From: Malus domestica
Taxonomy: Eukaryota > Streptophyta > Magnoliopsida > Rosales > Rosaceae
Length of the DNA: 64,000 bases
Direction of reading: 5' to 3'
NCBI RefSeq assembly: GCF_042453785.1
Contig: NC_091665.1
Span: 31,087,001-31,151,000, forward strand
Positions within the stretch are counted from its first letter, which is position 1. Each line of letters starts with the position of its first letter. The position numbers and the translations under genes are program-made. The notes under the pieces are model-generated. The model saw nothing but the letters and a program-made list of their open reading frames with translations. It had not been told where the DNA came from and searched no databases. Shown piece after piece: positions 43,101-54,100 of the stretch.

Positions 43101-44872
43101 GCATGGGGTGAAAAGTCTTCTTGGGGGAATTTACTCCAAGAAGAAGAAAATGATGGGGAAGAACTACATGAGAAGGGGGAGTGGAACGATGTCTGATCTT
43201 GAAGAGATTGAAGAAGGGTTTGAAGGCTATGATGAGTTGGAGAAATCTTCACTCATGTCACAGAAAAATTTCGAGAAACGATTTGGACAATCTCCGGTTT
43301 TCATTGCTTCCACTCTCATGGAAAATGGTGGCCTTCCTGAAGGGACGAATAGTCAAACACTCGTTAAGGAGGCCATTCATGTGATAAGCATTGGCTATGA
43401 AGAAAAAACTGAATGGGGAAAAGAGGTGAGTAGCATTATGATGAACTTCTTCTATATACGAATATTTAAGATTCTTACAATCGGTTTAACTATTTGATCA
43501 CTAGGAAATATGCACTAACATAACTGGTTACAAACTTAAGAAAAAAAAGAAGGAACAGATGGACACTAGTTGCTAAACACGATGCATATTTGTAATTCGC
43601 TGTACATAAACCACGATGCAGCTCTATTTGTACATATTTGCCTGATGTTTTTGAATATATTGGGCTTTGATTTGAACACGATAAAACCAAAATGATGAAT
43701 TGATTGGTTTGTTTTGCAGATTGGGTGGATTTATGGTTCTGTTACAGAAGATATTTTGACCGGCTTCAAAATGCATTGCAGAGGATGGAAGTCAGTGTAT
43801 TGTATGCCAAAGAGGCCAGCTTTCAAGGGATCTGCTCCAATAAATTTGTCCGATCGGTTGCACCAAGTTCTGAGGTGGGCTCTTGGCTCTGTCGAGATCT
43901 TCCTCAGTCGTCATTGCCCTTTGTGGTACGCCTATGGAGGAAAACTAAAATGGCTGGAGAGGCTTGCTTATATCAACACCATTGTCTATCCTTTCACTTC
44001 CATTCCCTTACTTGCTTACTGCACTGTTCCAGCCATCTGTCTTTTGACCGGAAAATTCATCATCCCCACTGTAAGTACTTATCGTTTTGGAAGATAAGAA
44101 CCGATTACAAACTTTTAAAAAGAAAATAGAACTGGTGGGACAATGATCCGTGTTTTATACTTTATATACGGTCAATTCTACGTTTCATGTCCTCTCAATT
44201 CTATTTTCAATCGTAGGATTTGCCGAAGATTTTCATTTTCAATTCAATGCCAATTCATATTATCTAAAAATAATATCAAATTTTGTGCAGCTGAATAACT
44301 TTGCTAGCATATGGTTCATGGCACTTTTCCTCTCCATCATTGCAACCGGCATCTTAGAGCTCCGGTGGAGCAATGTGAGCATTGAGGACTGGTGGCGTAA
44401 CGAGCAATTTTGGGTGATTGGTGGAGTCTCTGCACATCTTTTTGCCGTCTTTCAAGGCTTCCTCAAAGTCTTGTTCGGAGTTGACACTAACTTCACGGTT
44501 ACATCAAAAGCGGCAGATGATGCTGAGTTTGGTGAACTCTACCTGTTCAAATGGACTACTCTTCTCATACCACCAACCACACTCATTATCTTAAACATGG
44601 TGGGAGTTGTAGCTGGAATTTCTGATGCCATTAACAATGGCTACGGCTCATGGGGTCCGTTGTTTGGCAAGCTATTTTTCTCCTTTTGGGTCATTGTTCA
44701 TCTCTACCCTTTCCTCAAAGGTTTGATGGGAAGGCAAAACAGGACTCCTACCATTGTGGTTCTTTGGTCAGTTCTTCTTGCATCCATCTTCTCGTTGATT
44801 TGGGTGCGAATCGATCCCTTCTTGCCCAAGCAAACTGGACCAATCCTTAAACAATGTGGTGTGGAATGCTAG
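40153..44872 (+). CDS. CESA4: Cellulose synthase catalytic subunit CESA4 type (secondary wall)
   Basis: Twelve exons: 40153-40233, 40429-40633, 40749-40870, 40990-41056, 41149-41299, 41388-42000, 42093-42230, 42373-42498, 42598-42810, 42910-43425, 43720-44070 and 44291-44872. They are in phase and give 1054 residues, the usual CESA4 length. Domains: RING-like zinc finger with four CxxC pairs (C42-C87); two N-terminal membrane helices (about 230-277); the catalytic loop with Asp motifs SDDGAS (Asp351/352), DCDHY (518-522) and TED (753-755), and QVLRW (793-797); a variable basic class-specific region (about 620-690); and six C-terminal helices ending KQCGVEC. Family knowledge: CESA4 (IRX5 in Arabidopsis) polymerises UDP-glucose into cellulose with CESA7 and CESA8 in plasma-membrane rosettes of xylem and fibre cells. 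The CESA4 class is assigned from the N-terminus ([16 protein letters not shown]), the C-terminus and synteny with At5g44030. The left tandem copy is a pseudogene. Confidence 0.95.
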
Positions 44873-45628
44873 ACCTGTTTCTAAAGAAAAAACTCGGGTT
44901 TAATTGGAGATTCACATTATGTGAGAGATACAAAATAGGGGATAAATACGTCGGTTATACGCTAGAATCCCCCATGCTTCTGGGATCTTTTGCCTTTTCC
45001 CCTTCATTGATTGTGTTTGTAGTTATGCAACTTTTGCTTGTTTCTCTTCAAATGTCTTCAAGTTTGCAAAGGGGGCGGTTTGTGTACACACACTATACAT
45101 ATATTCATTAACAGAGATTTTGACAGTAAGGTCCCCAACGCACTATCGTTTTTCACTTTCTCCTTAAATTCGTTTGTTAAGATATGATTTTCGCATCTCC
45201 TTTTGTTAGAATCATTCGCTTGGGCATAAATATTTTATTTCTTCTGAACCGGCCCATTAGTCTTTTATTCGTAAGCCCAAGTAGGTAGGGTTTCCTATTT
45301 TTTGCCTGGTATAAAGTTACCTCTTTTGTTTCGAACTCTCTTATGACTATTTCTTTTCAATTTCGGCACTATGTTCTGTTTAATTTACAAATCTCAATCT
45401 ACCTAAGCCAATTGGACGGACCACCTCTTTCTTCTTTGTAAATCTCTCGTTTTTCTAACATTTAGATAAGGATAATCACGAGGCAGAAACAAAGGGGATG
45501 AGTGCAAAAAGAAAACGAGTTCATGCAAATCAATACTTTTTTTTTCTAATTGAGACACGACTACAGAAAAATGGACAAATTATTTTATGGACTGATGTTT
45601 AAAATATTAATAACTATAAATACAATGA
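44873..45628. other. CESA4 downstream region, no gene seen
   Basis: 3' untranslated and intergenic AT-rich sequence. An in-frame extension at 44854-45111 overlaps the CESA stop in another frame and has no recognisable protein character. Confidence 0.4.
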
Positions 45629-45633
45629 ATTTG

Positions 45634-45998
45634 TAGCTCAAGTATTTAAAAACGTTTAATATGCTTGAATTGTATTGAAAAATTAGCTATAAAGTAAACC
45701 AGAAAATAAACAGAACCATTTTTACTTGAATATCAGAGTGCGCATACCACAATGAACGAACAAACGGATTACAAAACTAGAAATATTATTGATATCAAAC
45801 ACTACAAAATCGCCGAGACGGCTACATAAACTCCAAGAGGCTACATTGTGAATGACTTGTTCTAAAACTAAATTACAAACTCTATTTATAGAGCAATAAA
45901 CCTAAGAAACCCTAATGCGTAAATGCCAAAAATACCCTACGACAAAATCAAATCAAATCTCTAATTAATTTCCTAAATAAACCTAATAAATTCCAACA
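45634..45998 (-). mobile_element. Probable solo LTR (Copia-like), minus orientation
   Basis: On the minus strand it begins TGTTGGAATTTATTAGG and carries a CTCTATAAATAGAG TATA region (45888-45900 on the plus strand), as Copia LTRs do. The flanks ATTTG (45629-45633 and 45999-46003) match, but the left terminus reads TA instead of the expected TG, so the boundary is uncertain in this AT-rich sequence. Confidence 0.45.
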
Positions 45999-46128
45999 AT
46001 TTGTTCCAAAAATAAAAAGAATCTTGGACTATCTGGGAATTTGGAAGTGTTTAATACTCAAAAGGACACTGAATGCAAGCTGTTTGAAGGCTAAGTGTGA
46101 CCTCCAACCAAAAAGTACAAAAACTTAA

Positions 46129-46725
46129 GGGTCTGTTTGGTATCCTACTTAAATTTTTTTATCATTTCTCAAAACATTTCTTAAGAACATTTCTTGAAAA
46201 CAATTTTTTTAAGACTAAAAAGGATGATTGGTAAGGATGATTGGTTTGCGATTTAAAAATTTTAAATCTTACGACTTAAACTAGACAAAGAGATCTAAAA
46301 AATGGGGTCACAAGAGAGGGAGAAAGAGTAGAGAGGAAAAAAGAAAGTAAGAGATAATTGAAAGAAAGAGAAAGAAGGGATAGGATCAGACGAGATATAG
46401 AAAAAGAGGAGTGAGAGAAAGAACCGAGAGAATGAAGATAGCGAATTGGAGGAGAGACGAAAAATGTAAAAAAAAAAAAAAAGAGGAAAGAGAAAGAAGA
46501 AAAGAGAGAGAGATAGATTTGAAGTGGGAGGGGAGGAGGGAGAGAAAAGACACGAGTGAGTTTAAGTTTAAAAACTCACGTTTTATGTTTTAATACTATA
46601 TTTTATAGTTAGTCTTGAGTTCAGTTTTTGAAAATAGTCATACCAAACAAGTTTTTAAGGCCTAAAACTTGAAAATTGTTTTTGAGTTTAAAAAGTTGGA
46701 TTCAAGTAGAGTATCAAACAGGCCC
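46129..46725. mobile_element. Tourist-like (PIF/Harbinger) element
   Basis: The terminal inverted repeat GGGTCTGTTTGGTATCCTAC matches the complement of the right end (GAGTATCAAACAGGCCC). TAA flanks both sides (46126-46128 and 46726-46728). 597 bp; the centre is GA-rich with no conserved protein. Confidence 0.8.
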
Positions 46726-46989
46726 TAAAACTCTTATCCAGTTGGAAAAAACGCGGTTTTGTAGAGAATGTTGAACTTAAGTCTATATTATATAGTACAA
46801 GGCTTGTGTGTTCAATATTTGCCCGTACAAGTCTCCAACCCTTTCCGTTAAGAGAAAAACTCCGGTATATATCCCGGTTATATGTAAGAATTTCCCAGCA
46901 CCTAGAAGCAACAGTCTTGTAGACCATAGACACAGTGCATTTACATACAAAATACAAACAACCTGAGAGATGCCTAGTTTCAATCCCTT

Positions 46990-47532
46990 CTATTTTTTAT
47001 GCCCTGTTAGTTTGTTGATGGTTAATGCACTAAATGGTTCGGAGAGGTAATGCAGTGTCCGAGCTGATAGCTCTTGTGCTACGTGACGCATTGTGGGTCG
47101 CAACTCCGGATGTGCACGAGCGCAGGCCAATGCTAAGGTGACCACAAACGCCACTGCCTCCGCCAATTCAGAAGTTGGAGGCTCTAGCCTCTGGTCTAAC
47201 ACATCTTTTAAAAGCAACTCTGCATCTCCCTTCAATGTTTTTGATGATTCTGATAAGGACTCGAGCATTTCCCCCGGGTGCCTTCCCATCACAATTTCTA
47301 GTGCCACCACTCCAAAGCTATACACATCGCTCTTATCCGTGACACGCATAGTAAATGCAAGCTCTGCACATCGAGAAAAAGAAAAATTAACCACCTTAAA
47401 CATACCTTAGTCACTAAAAAAAAGAGCCAAAAATGAACACATTATAATTTACGTTACCAGGTGCCATGTAGCCATAAGAACCAGCAACGTTGGTCCAATT
47501 GGTTGAATCCGAGCTCAAGAGTTTTGCTAATT
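46990..47532 (-). pseudogene. Receptor-like kinase (MIK2-like LRR-RLK) C-terminal fragment
   Basis: Two pieces of a kinase domain on the minus strand. The upstream piece (47532-47458) reads ELAKLLSSDSTNWTNVAGSYG then YMAP, ending at a GT donor. The second (47363-46990) completes APE and reads [20 protein letters not shown], then [16 protein letters not shown], ending SKLTG-like NKLTGHKK and a TAG. This is the activation-segment to C-terminus part of the MIK2 (MDIS1-interacting receptor-like kinase 2) group. The N-lobe, catalytic HRD/DFG part, membrane segment and LRRs are absent upstream (right), so it is a truncated remnant although these two exons remain open. Confidence 0.8.
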
Positions 47533-48110
47533 CAAGTAATTTGAATAATCCAGTTTCACATTAATAGTGTTAACTCAGTATCTCAGATCATCTCAGCCTT
47601 ACATTCTTATACTTCTAACAAATAGAAGTAGATATAGTAGACATGAGAGCAACAATTGGTGATTGCAAAATATGTAATTGTGTAGCAGTTAACATTTTCG
47701 CAGATTTGTAGTAAGATAAGAACCAAGTCTTGAGAGATGCATAGAAGAAATCTAAGCACAAACACATTGCGAGCAAGAATCACAAAGAAGAAGAAGTCAA
47801 AAAACTGGATCAATCTTCAAGTTCATAGCAAAAACCCTAGAATTCACAAAGAATATGACTTTGTCCAAGCTTTGCCTGAATCGAAGATAGAAACCCTAAA
47901 TTCATATTAGAAGGATGCAGAAGCAGAAGGAAGTTTGAAGATGAATGCGTTAGCAACAATGACGAGTGATACCATGTCAAGCTATGCACATATTGTATCA
48001 ATGGTGATGAAGAATCAAGCACTAGAGAGAGAAAGTAGAGAGAGAGAGAGCTGAATATTCTTTGTATTATTGTTTTCTTAGTAGAGAAGTTATTATGTTG
48101 AGGATATAAT
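47533..48110. other. Repeat-derived stretch, unresolved
   Basis: A string reading TGATACCATGTC at 47966-47977 is, on the minus strand, TGGTATCA preceded by GACA. That is like the junction of an LTR and a Met-tRNA primer-binding site, which suggests an LTR retrotransposon remnant, but LTR limits could not be defined. No gene was recognised. Confidence 0.3.
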
Positions 48111-48119
48111 AACATTCAA

Positions 48120-49075
48120 CGGTTTAGATTAAGAATGATGTGGAGATTGTTAAACATTAAATGATTTGGATGATTTTGTGGATTACAACTAATAAGGAAA
48201 ACACAAATTTAAATTAAATAGAATTATCTAATAAAATAAAATTGAAAAAATAATCAAAATTTGAACTGATAAAAAAAGAATGTAAAACCCATAGTGAAGA
48301 ACACCCAAGAAAGGTAAGGAAACAGATCAATGTTCTCGCACCTCACTACCTGTGATACTCTAATTCGATTGATATGAAATTTTGATGCACACTACAACGA
48401 ATCAAGTTATCAGTCTCTTGAATTTTCTCAGAACAAAACCCTAAATTCTAAATCTTCAATCTTGACTCCTGGATTTCACCTTTTTATTTTTTTTAATACG
48501 ATGCAATTGAATGGTTGATGAGTTTGTATCTGCAGAAATCTCAAACATGCTTGACTCGACACGGTTTTCTATGGAGGTGGCAAAGTGATTGAGTTGAGTT
48601 TGTAGCTGCAAAAATCTCAAACATGCTTGACTCGACACGCTTTTCTATAGAGGTGGCATTTTCTATGGCAAAGTGATTGAGTTGCTAGCCTGGGATTAGG
48701 GTGCTTAACTCCAAACAAATTATTGTCAAAGCAAAACTCTTTCTGCCTGGTATCATGTTCTCTCTCTCTCTCTATAATTAGGGTTCTTTGTTTGAAGGAA
48801 AGAAAAGGAAAGAAAGACTTTTCATCAAGAAGTTGTACACCTCTTCAGCAGAGATAGAAATGGAATTTCATGTTTTTTTTTAATTTTTAATTTTTTTTAC
48901 ACTAGATATTTCAAAGTTTGATTATTTCTTTTTCAATTTTATTATTATTTGATAATCTTTTTATTTAAATTAGTGTTTTCCTTATTAGTTATAATCCACA
49001 TAATCATCCAAGTCATTTAATTTTAAAAGCCTCCAAATCACTCTTAATCAAGACCTTGGATCTTATAAAATCTAA
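48120..49075. repeat. Large inverted repeat, arms about 130 bp
   Basis: The left arm at about 48120-48250 (GATTAAGAATGATGTGGAG, GATTTGGATGATTTTGTGGA, ACTAATAAGGAAAACAC) recurs inverted at about 48960-49070 (GTGTTTTCCTTATTAGT, TCCACATAATCATCCAAGTC). In between lies a direct repeat: TCTCAAACATGCTTGACTCG occurs at about 48539 and 48615, each followed by a near-identical stretch. Probably a decayed transposon; class unknown. Confidence 0.5.
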
Positions 49076-49129
49076 AGGCTATAAATGAATATAAAACTAT
49101 TTGTCAAAATCTTTGTCTCTTGATCCTAT

Positions 49130-49133
<4 letters not shown>

Positions 49134-49181
<48 letters not shown>
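49134..49181. repeat. (TA)24 microsatellite
   Basis: An unbroken TA run. The sequences on both sides (ATTTGTCAAAATCTTTGTCT before, ATTTGTCAAAATATTTGTCT after) are near duplicates, so the run sits inside a short local duplication. Confidence 0.85.
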
Positions 49182-49184
<3 letters not shown>

Positions 49185-49659
49185 AAAATATTTGTCAAAA
49201 TATTTGTCTATTGATCCTTCCCTATATATATATATGCAATCATTAACCACCAAATCTTAACTAACTCTCTAATATTTTGACAAGTGTCACAATCTAAACT
49301 TACATATTCCCAAGCTTATAATATCTCTAACACTAAAAAAATCATTTCTTTTCTTTACAACTCAGCAAGGAAACCTGGGCATTTTTCTTATTATTATGAA
49401 GAAGACACGATAAGAAGCTGCTATGGTTCTGTTCCTTTCTTTCAAATTCTTCCATTTTCTTTTACCTTTTTTTTTGGAATGAAAGGTACGATATTCATTA
49501 AGATGAGAAAAACTGTACAAAGTGAGGATATGATGCATATATGGGCATTAATAAAAACCTTGCCAATGCGTTCAACCCGGTCGAAAGTAAAAAAAGTGTC
49601 TCGCACAAACAAACAAAAGTTAATTATCCTCACATACCAAATCAAACAATACATTTAAT

Positions 49660-50465
49660 GTGAAAAATCTTCAAATAGCGCATCCAAAATTAACCCCAGA
49701 GGTTCATCAAGCCACACAATCTCCTGAGCACACCCCATTCCAGCATTTGCAAGTCTGTGAGCAACTTGATGTGCCTCCCTTTTGATATGGCATGACTTCG
49801 TATTAGAAAAATTTATGATGAAAGATCGAATATCATTAATTATAGGACCTAGACCGGAGAGGTATCTTCTCCTTGGCCATTCATGGCTGCCACGGTGATG
49901 ATTGAATCTCCTTCATGTAAGACTAAACTAGACTTTTAAAAATTAATTCACAGGCCAAAACACAATGATTAATCAACTAAATCACAACCCTTAAATTATG
50001 TATGTAATATAAGTGTAAGAACTGCAGCAATTATACCAACACAAACCTGTAGACATGTTCATGGATGAAGAAGCCATGAAAACCTGCTCAAAACCTTCTC
50101 CTATCTGCAAAACTCAATACTCTCCAAATTATAGGTAATTGAACAATAAGAGTGTAATCTTTTTTAGAGCAGGGGCTTGTGGTTTTATACTAGAAGACTT
50201 GGATCGCCCTATAACAATCCCACAAGGAATACAAGACTAAATCCTTGTACAAGTCCCACAAGGAATACAAGACTTGTACAAGTATGAGTTTATATTCTCG
50301 AGCCAACAATAGAGTTTCAATCCAAACCAAAGTTGAATTAACTCTTATAAACATATTAAGACTTCTTTATACCAATATGAAATAACAACGATTACTACTA
50401 AACTTTGAGAATCACACTCATACTCTAACACTTCAAAGATACAACTATTTACCTAAGTAATTTTG
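49660..50465 (-). pseudogene. LINE RNase H domain remnant, split by a solo LTR
   Basis: On the minus strand, reading across the LTR at 49916-50430, the frame gives IFEGDSIITVAAMNGQGEDT, and further left NDIRSFIINFSNTKSCHIKR and EAHQVAHRLANAGMG. These are the acidic (EGDS) and AH.LA motifs of the plant non-LTR retrotransposon-type RNase H domain. An in-frame stop after the first block and the LTR insertion show it is dead. Confidence 0.65.
49916..50430 (-). mobile_element. Solo LTR, minus orientation
   Basis: Read on the minus strand it begins TGTTAGAGTATGAGTGTGAT and ends GTCTTACA. A perfect 5-bp target duplication CTTCA flanks it (49911-49915 and 50431-50435). 515 bp; it carries a short direct repeat CCCACAAGGAATACAAGACT (about 50219 and 50257). 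Confidence 0.8.
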
Positions 50466-50631
50466 AAAAAATTTGGAGGCCAATTTATTGCCGGATTCAT
50501 TGATCTCGATTTCTTTAGGCTTCCCTTCGTTTCTTCACTAGATAGTTATGCTGTCTTGGGTTTCTTAGACAGGTCCCTCTTGGAAGGGAAAAAAAATGCA
50601 AAAGAGTTTATGGGGAAGAACCAACATGTAA

Positions 50632-50740
50632 AAAGATGCAACAACGTAACTTTATTCTATTTAAATAAAATTAAAAATACAAAAGTACATGTAAAAGATT
50701 TTCTCGGTATAAAAGATGCAACAACGTAACTTTATTCTAT
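50632..50740. repeat. Short direct repeat, 77-bp offset
   Basis: AAAAGATGCAACAACGTAAC followed by TTTATTCTATTT occurs at 50632 and again at 50709. No known element was recognised. Confidence 0.7.
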
Positions 50741-51122
50741 TTGTGATTTTCAAATTTAACGTAATTTTATACTTCTTTAATCTGTTTTCTTTGGTTGTAT
50801 AATTGAAAACACTATTAACGTACAAAATTATCAAATAAGTACAAAATATAATAGTTTTCATGTGGCACTTTGAAGAGAGATTTTGTGCGCGTAATAAAAA
50901 TTGTTCTCATAATTTACAAAGATAATGAGTCTTATGTGTACTTTACACAAAATATTTCGATATTAATAGAAGACTTCCTGTGATAAAAAAGAAAGAAAAA
51001 AAAAAAAGACTTCTAGCATTCCATGAAGCACGTGCATAGAGGCTAGTTAATAATAAATAGGCAGAAGAACTTTGAAGTTGCCATGTAAAACCATGACGCT
51101 GAACGTTCAGAGGCATTATCGT

Positions 51123-54100
51123 TCACAGATACAGGTGAAGAGGAAGGCGTGGAGCAAGAAAGGCCTTAAGTGGATCCGCTTTCGTTAGGGCAAGACCCAC
51201 CCTTTCACGCATATCCACCGGCCCATCACCGACTCTGCTCATATCAAACCCCTGAAGCAAACGAGCCAGAAGCAACTGAACCACATGCAACCCTAGTGTC
51301 GCACCAGGGCAGGACCTTCTGCCCGAGCTAAACGGAATGTACTCAAAACCCTTGAAATAGTCCACGTCAGCATGGTCGGTCATGAACCTCTCAGGTTGAA
51401 ACTCACAAGGGTTGGCCCACACGCTTGGGTCCCGGTGCAATTTCCATAAGTTGACCACTATACGGGTGCCTTTGGGGACATGATAGCCAGAGAGATGAGA
51501 ATCCTCCGTGCCCTCGTGGACGGTGATTGGGACAGACGGGTACAAGCGTAGGGTTTCTTTGACAATGGCTTGGAGGTATTTGAGGTTCGGAAGGTCGGAT
51601 TCTTGAACCCATCTGTCACTTCCTACGTTGATGTCCAATTCTTGTTGGGCAGATTTTAGGGCACTTGGGTTGTTGAGGAGTAAGGAAAGTGCCCATGTTA
51701 GTGCAACAGAAGTGCTTTGTGTGCCACCTATGATGAGAATCTGCCAATTAAGACACAATATTTAGAATTAAATGAGCTAATTAACAATTATTAGAAGATC
51801 TCCAGCCCAGCTGTTTTTTTTTTACATCGTGAACTGTTTTCTTTTTTGTTAACCAACTTGAACTGTTTGACATAAATAATAAGCATTTTTCTAGTTCCAA
51901 CCGGGGAGAATTTTTTTCATTGTGTGGTGAACAAGGTTTGGTATATTATGTGTCATAATACACAGTGTTGAAATTTATTTTTTTTGAGTATCAAAAAATT
52001 TCGTGCACGGGTCGTGTTCTCGACATACAGAAAATCCTCTCACAACTGGGAGGCCAATCCAAGCTGCGTTGGCATTGCCCAATTTGCTGCCAAAATTCAC
52101 ATTCTCTTATTGAGGTCATTTTCTTTTTCAATGATGCTATTCTTACTATCTATTTGTACCATAATTTCAAGGTGGTGCTATCCACACACCGATTTTTACC
52201 TCTCACACACTCTTTTCAATTTCCGGACGTCGGATCAAATAAAATGAAGAAGATCAATAGACAAAAATTAACAAGAGCGTGAAAGGTAAAGATGAGTGTG
52301 GATAGCACTACAGTAATTTTATACCACCTTAGGTGGCAGCTGAGATGGACAATCACATCATTAAATAATTTGAATTTTTTTATTTATCTAAAAGAATTTA
52401 GAAAACCAAAAAGAACAAAATAAATTAGAAAGTCCTAAAACCTAGGTTTCACATTTTCTTTCTGTTGCTCTCCTCCCTCCTCATACTCCTATAGGCAAGT
52501 CTCCCCACAACCATGGTGAAGATCTATAAGTTTTTTCTTCTACACTTTGGCTAAAAATTGAATAACATAGTGTTTGAAAAATTCTTCGGAAAGTCAACGA
52601 AAAAAAATAATGATAGATATGATTTCATAATGAAAGAAAGAATTCAATGGTAAACAATGGGAAAATTAATTTGTCCTAAAAAAAAAACAATGGGAAAATT
52701 AATGATTGAAAGGGTTGTGGATAGTGGGTGGTGGCGGTGGAAGGAGGAGGAGGAAACCCTGAGATTGGGTTTCAGGTTTGCTAGATTTTATTTTTCTTTT
52801 TGGTTTTTTAAATTCTTTTTACTTGAATAAAAAGTTCAAATTATTTTAAATAATGTGGCTATCTACTTCAGTTGTCATCAAGGTGGGATAAAATTTTCAT
52901 TATACCCGAAATACACCACATTCTCACTATATAACTGGAGATTAGTTTTAATTTTTAGGTTGTTAATTTTTTACCACAAGTATCTCATCACTTGTATTGT
53001 GATACGTAGTATACGATCTTATGTTCTGGGCATACTGAAAAATCTCTTCTTGAGTGATATAAAATTATGATAAAAATAGATAATAAGAATATCATTACCT
53101 TTTATTTATTTTTTATTATTTATGGGCCCACTTGCAATTGAGATATTTCACATGCTGCCTTTAAAAGTAATAAATAATATTTTACATTTGGAGTAGGAGA
53201 TTTACAAAAATGTCAAATTAAAATGTTTGTTTGGTTATTTATAAAATTAAGTGGGTTAGAATTTAATAATAAAATAATTAATAAATGAAGAAAAATACAA
53301 AAATATGTGGGATTAACATTAAAATAAAAAAAATCCGCGTTGCCTTCAAATTTGGCAACAAAGTAAAGAATGTCATTCTATATGAGATTTTGGCATCTCC
53401 TTTGGGACCAAAAAATCTTATTTTTCTTATAAAAAACAGTTCATGTAAGATTTTTAACATATCAATTGAAGATGCTCTAAGTCAAATGATCATTTATAAC
53501 GGCACGTGCGGCAAAAATTTAAAATTGGTCTATTGAGTTTTAACGGCAGGCTGGCAATTCGCCACGAAAACGGTTAGCGAAAATACCCAAATAATCTAAG
53601 CAGTGTGACTTTAATGGTTAATTAACAATTTAATATCTCAAGTAATAGAAAATATTTAAATAGTTAGGTCCTTTTTGAAAGTAACCTCCAATCTCAAGGG
53701 AGTGTGTTATAATTAATTGTAGATTCGATCAAAAATCAACTCGTATTATACATAAAAATTCGATAGCGATCCATCATAGACATATTTATGACCATATCAA
53801 GAACTTGCATTGTGTAAGCGGAAATCCGAAATTTTTTAATGTATAGGGTACTTTGAAGCAGGGCGGAGCCACTTGTCATTAGGGTGGTCATTTGACCCTT
53901 GTGACATTTTAATGATTTTCATTAAAATACTATTATTATTATAATTTATTAATAATCTGTTATATTCTTATATATTGATCCTCTCGTGACCACTAAACAA
54001 TTTAACCCCTTATTTGTTAGTTGACCAAAGAGTCCCAATATGGTAGAGTTTATCTGTTACCTTTTTATCTTCTTTTATTATTTACTACATTTATATGCTC

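Noticed and set aside
44854-45111. 85-codon frame overlapping the CESA4 stop codon
   Set aside because: A different frame over the last CESA codons and the 3' untranslated region, with no family resemblance.
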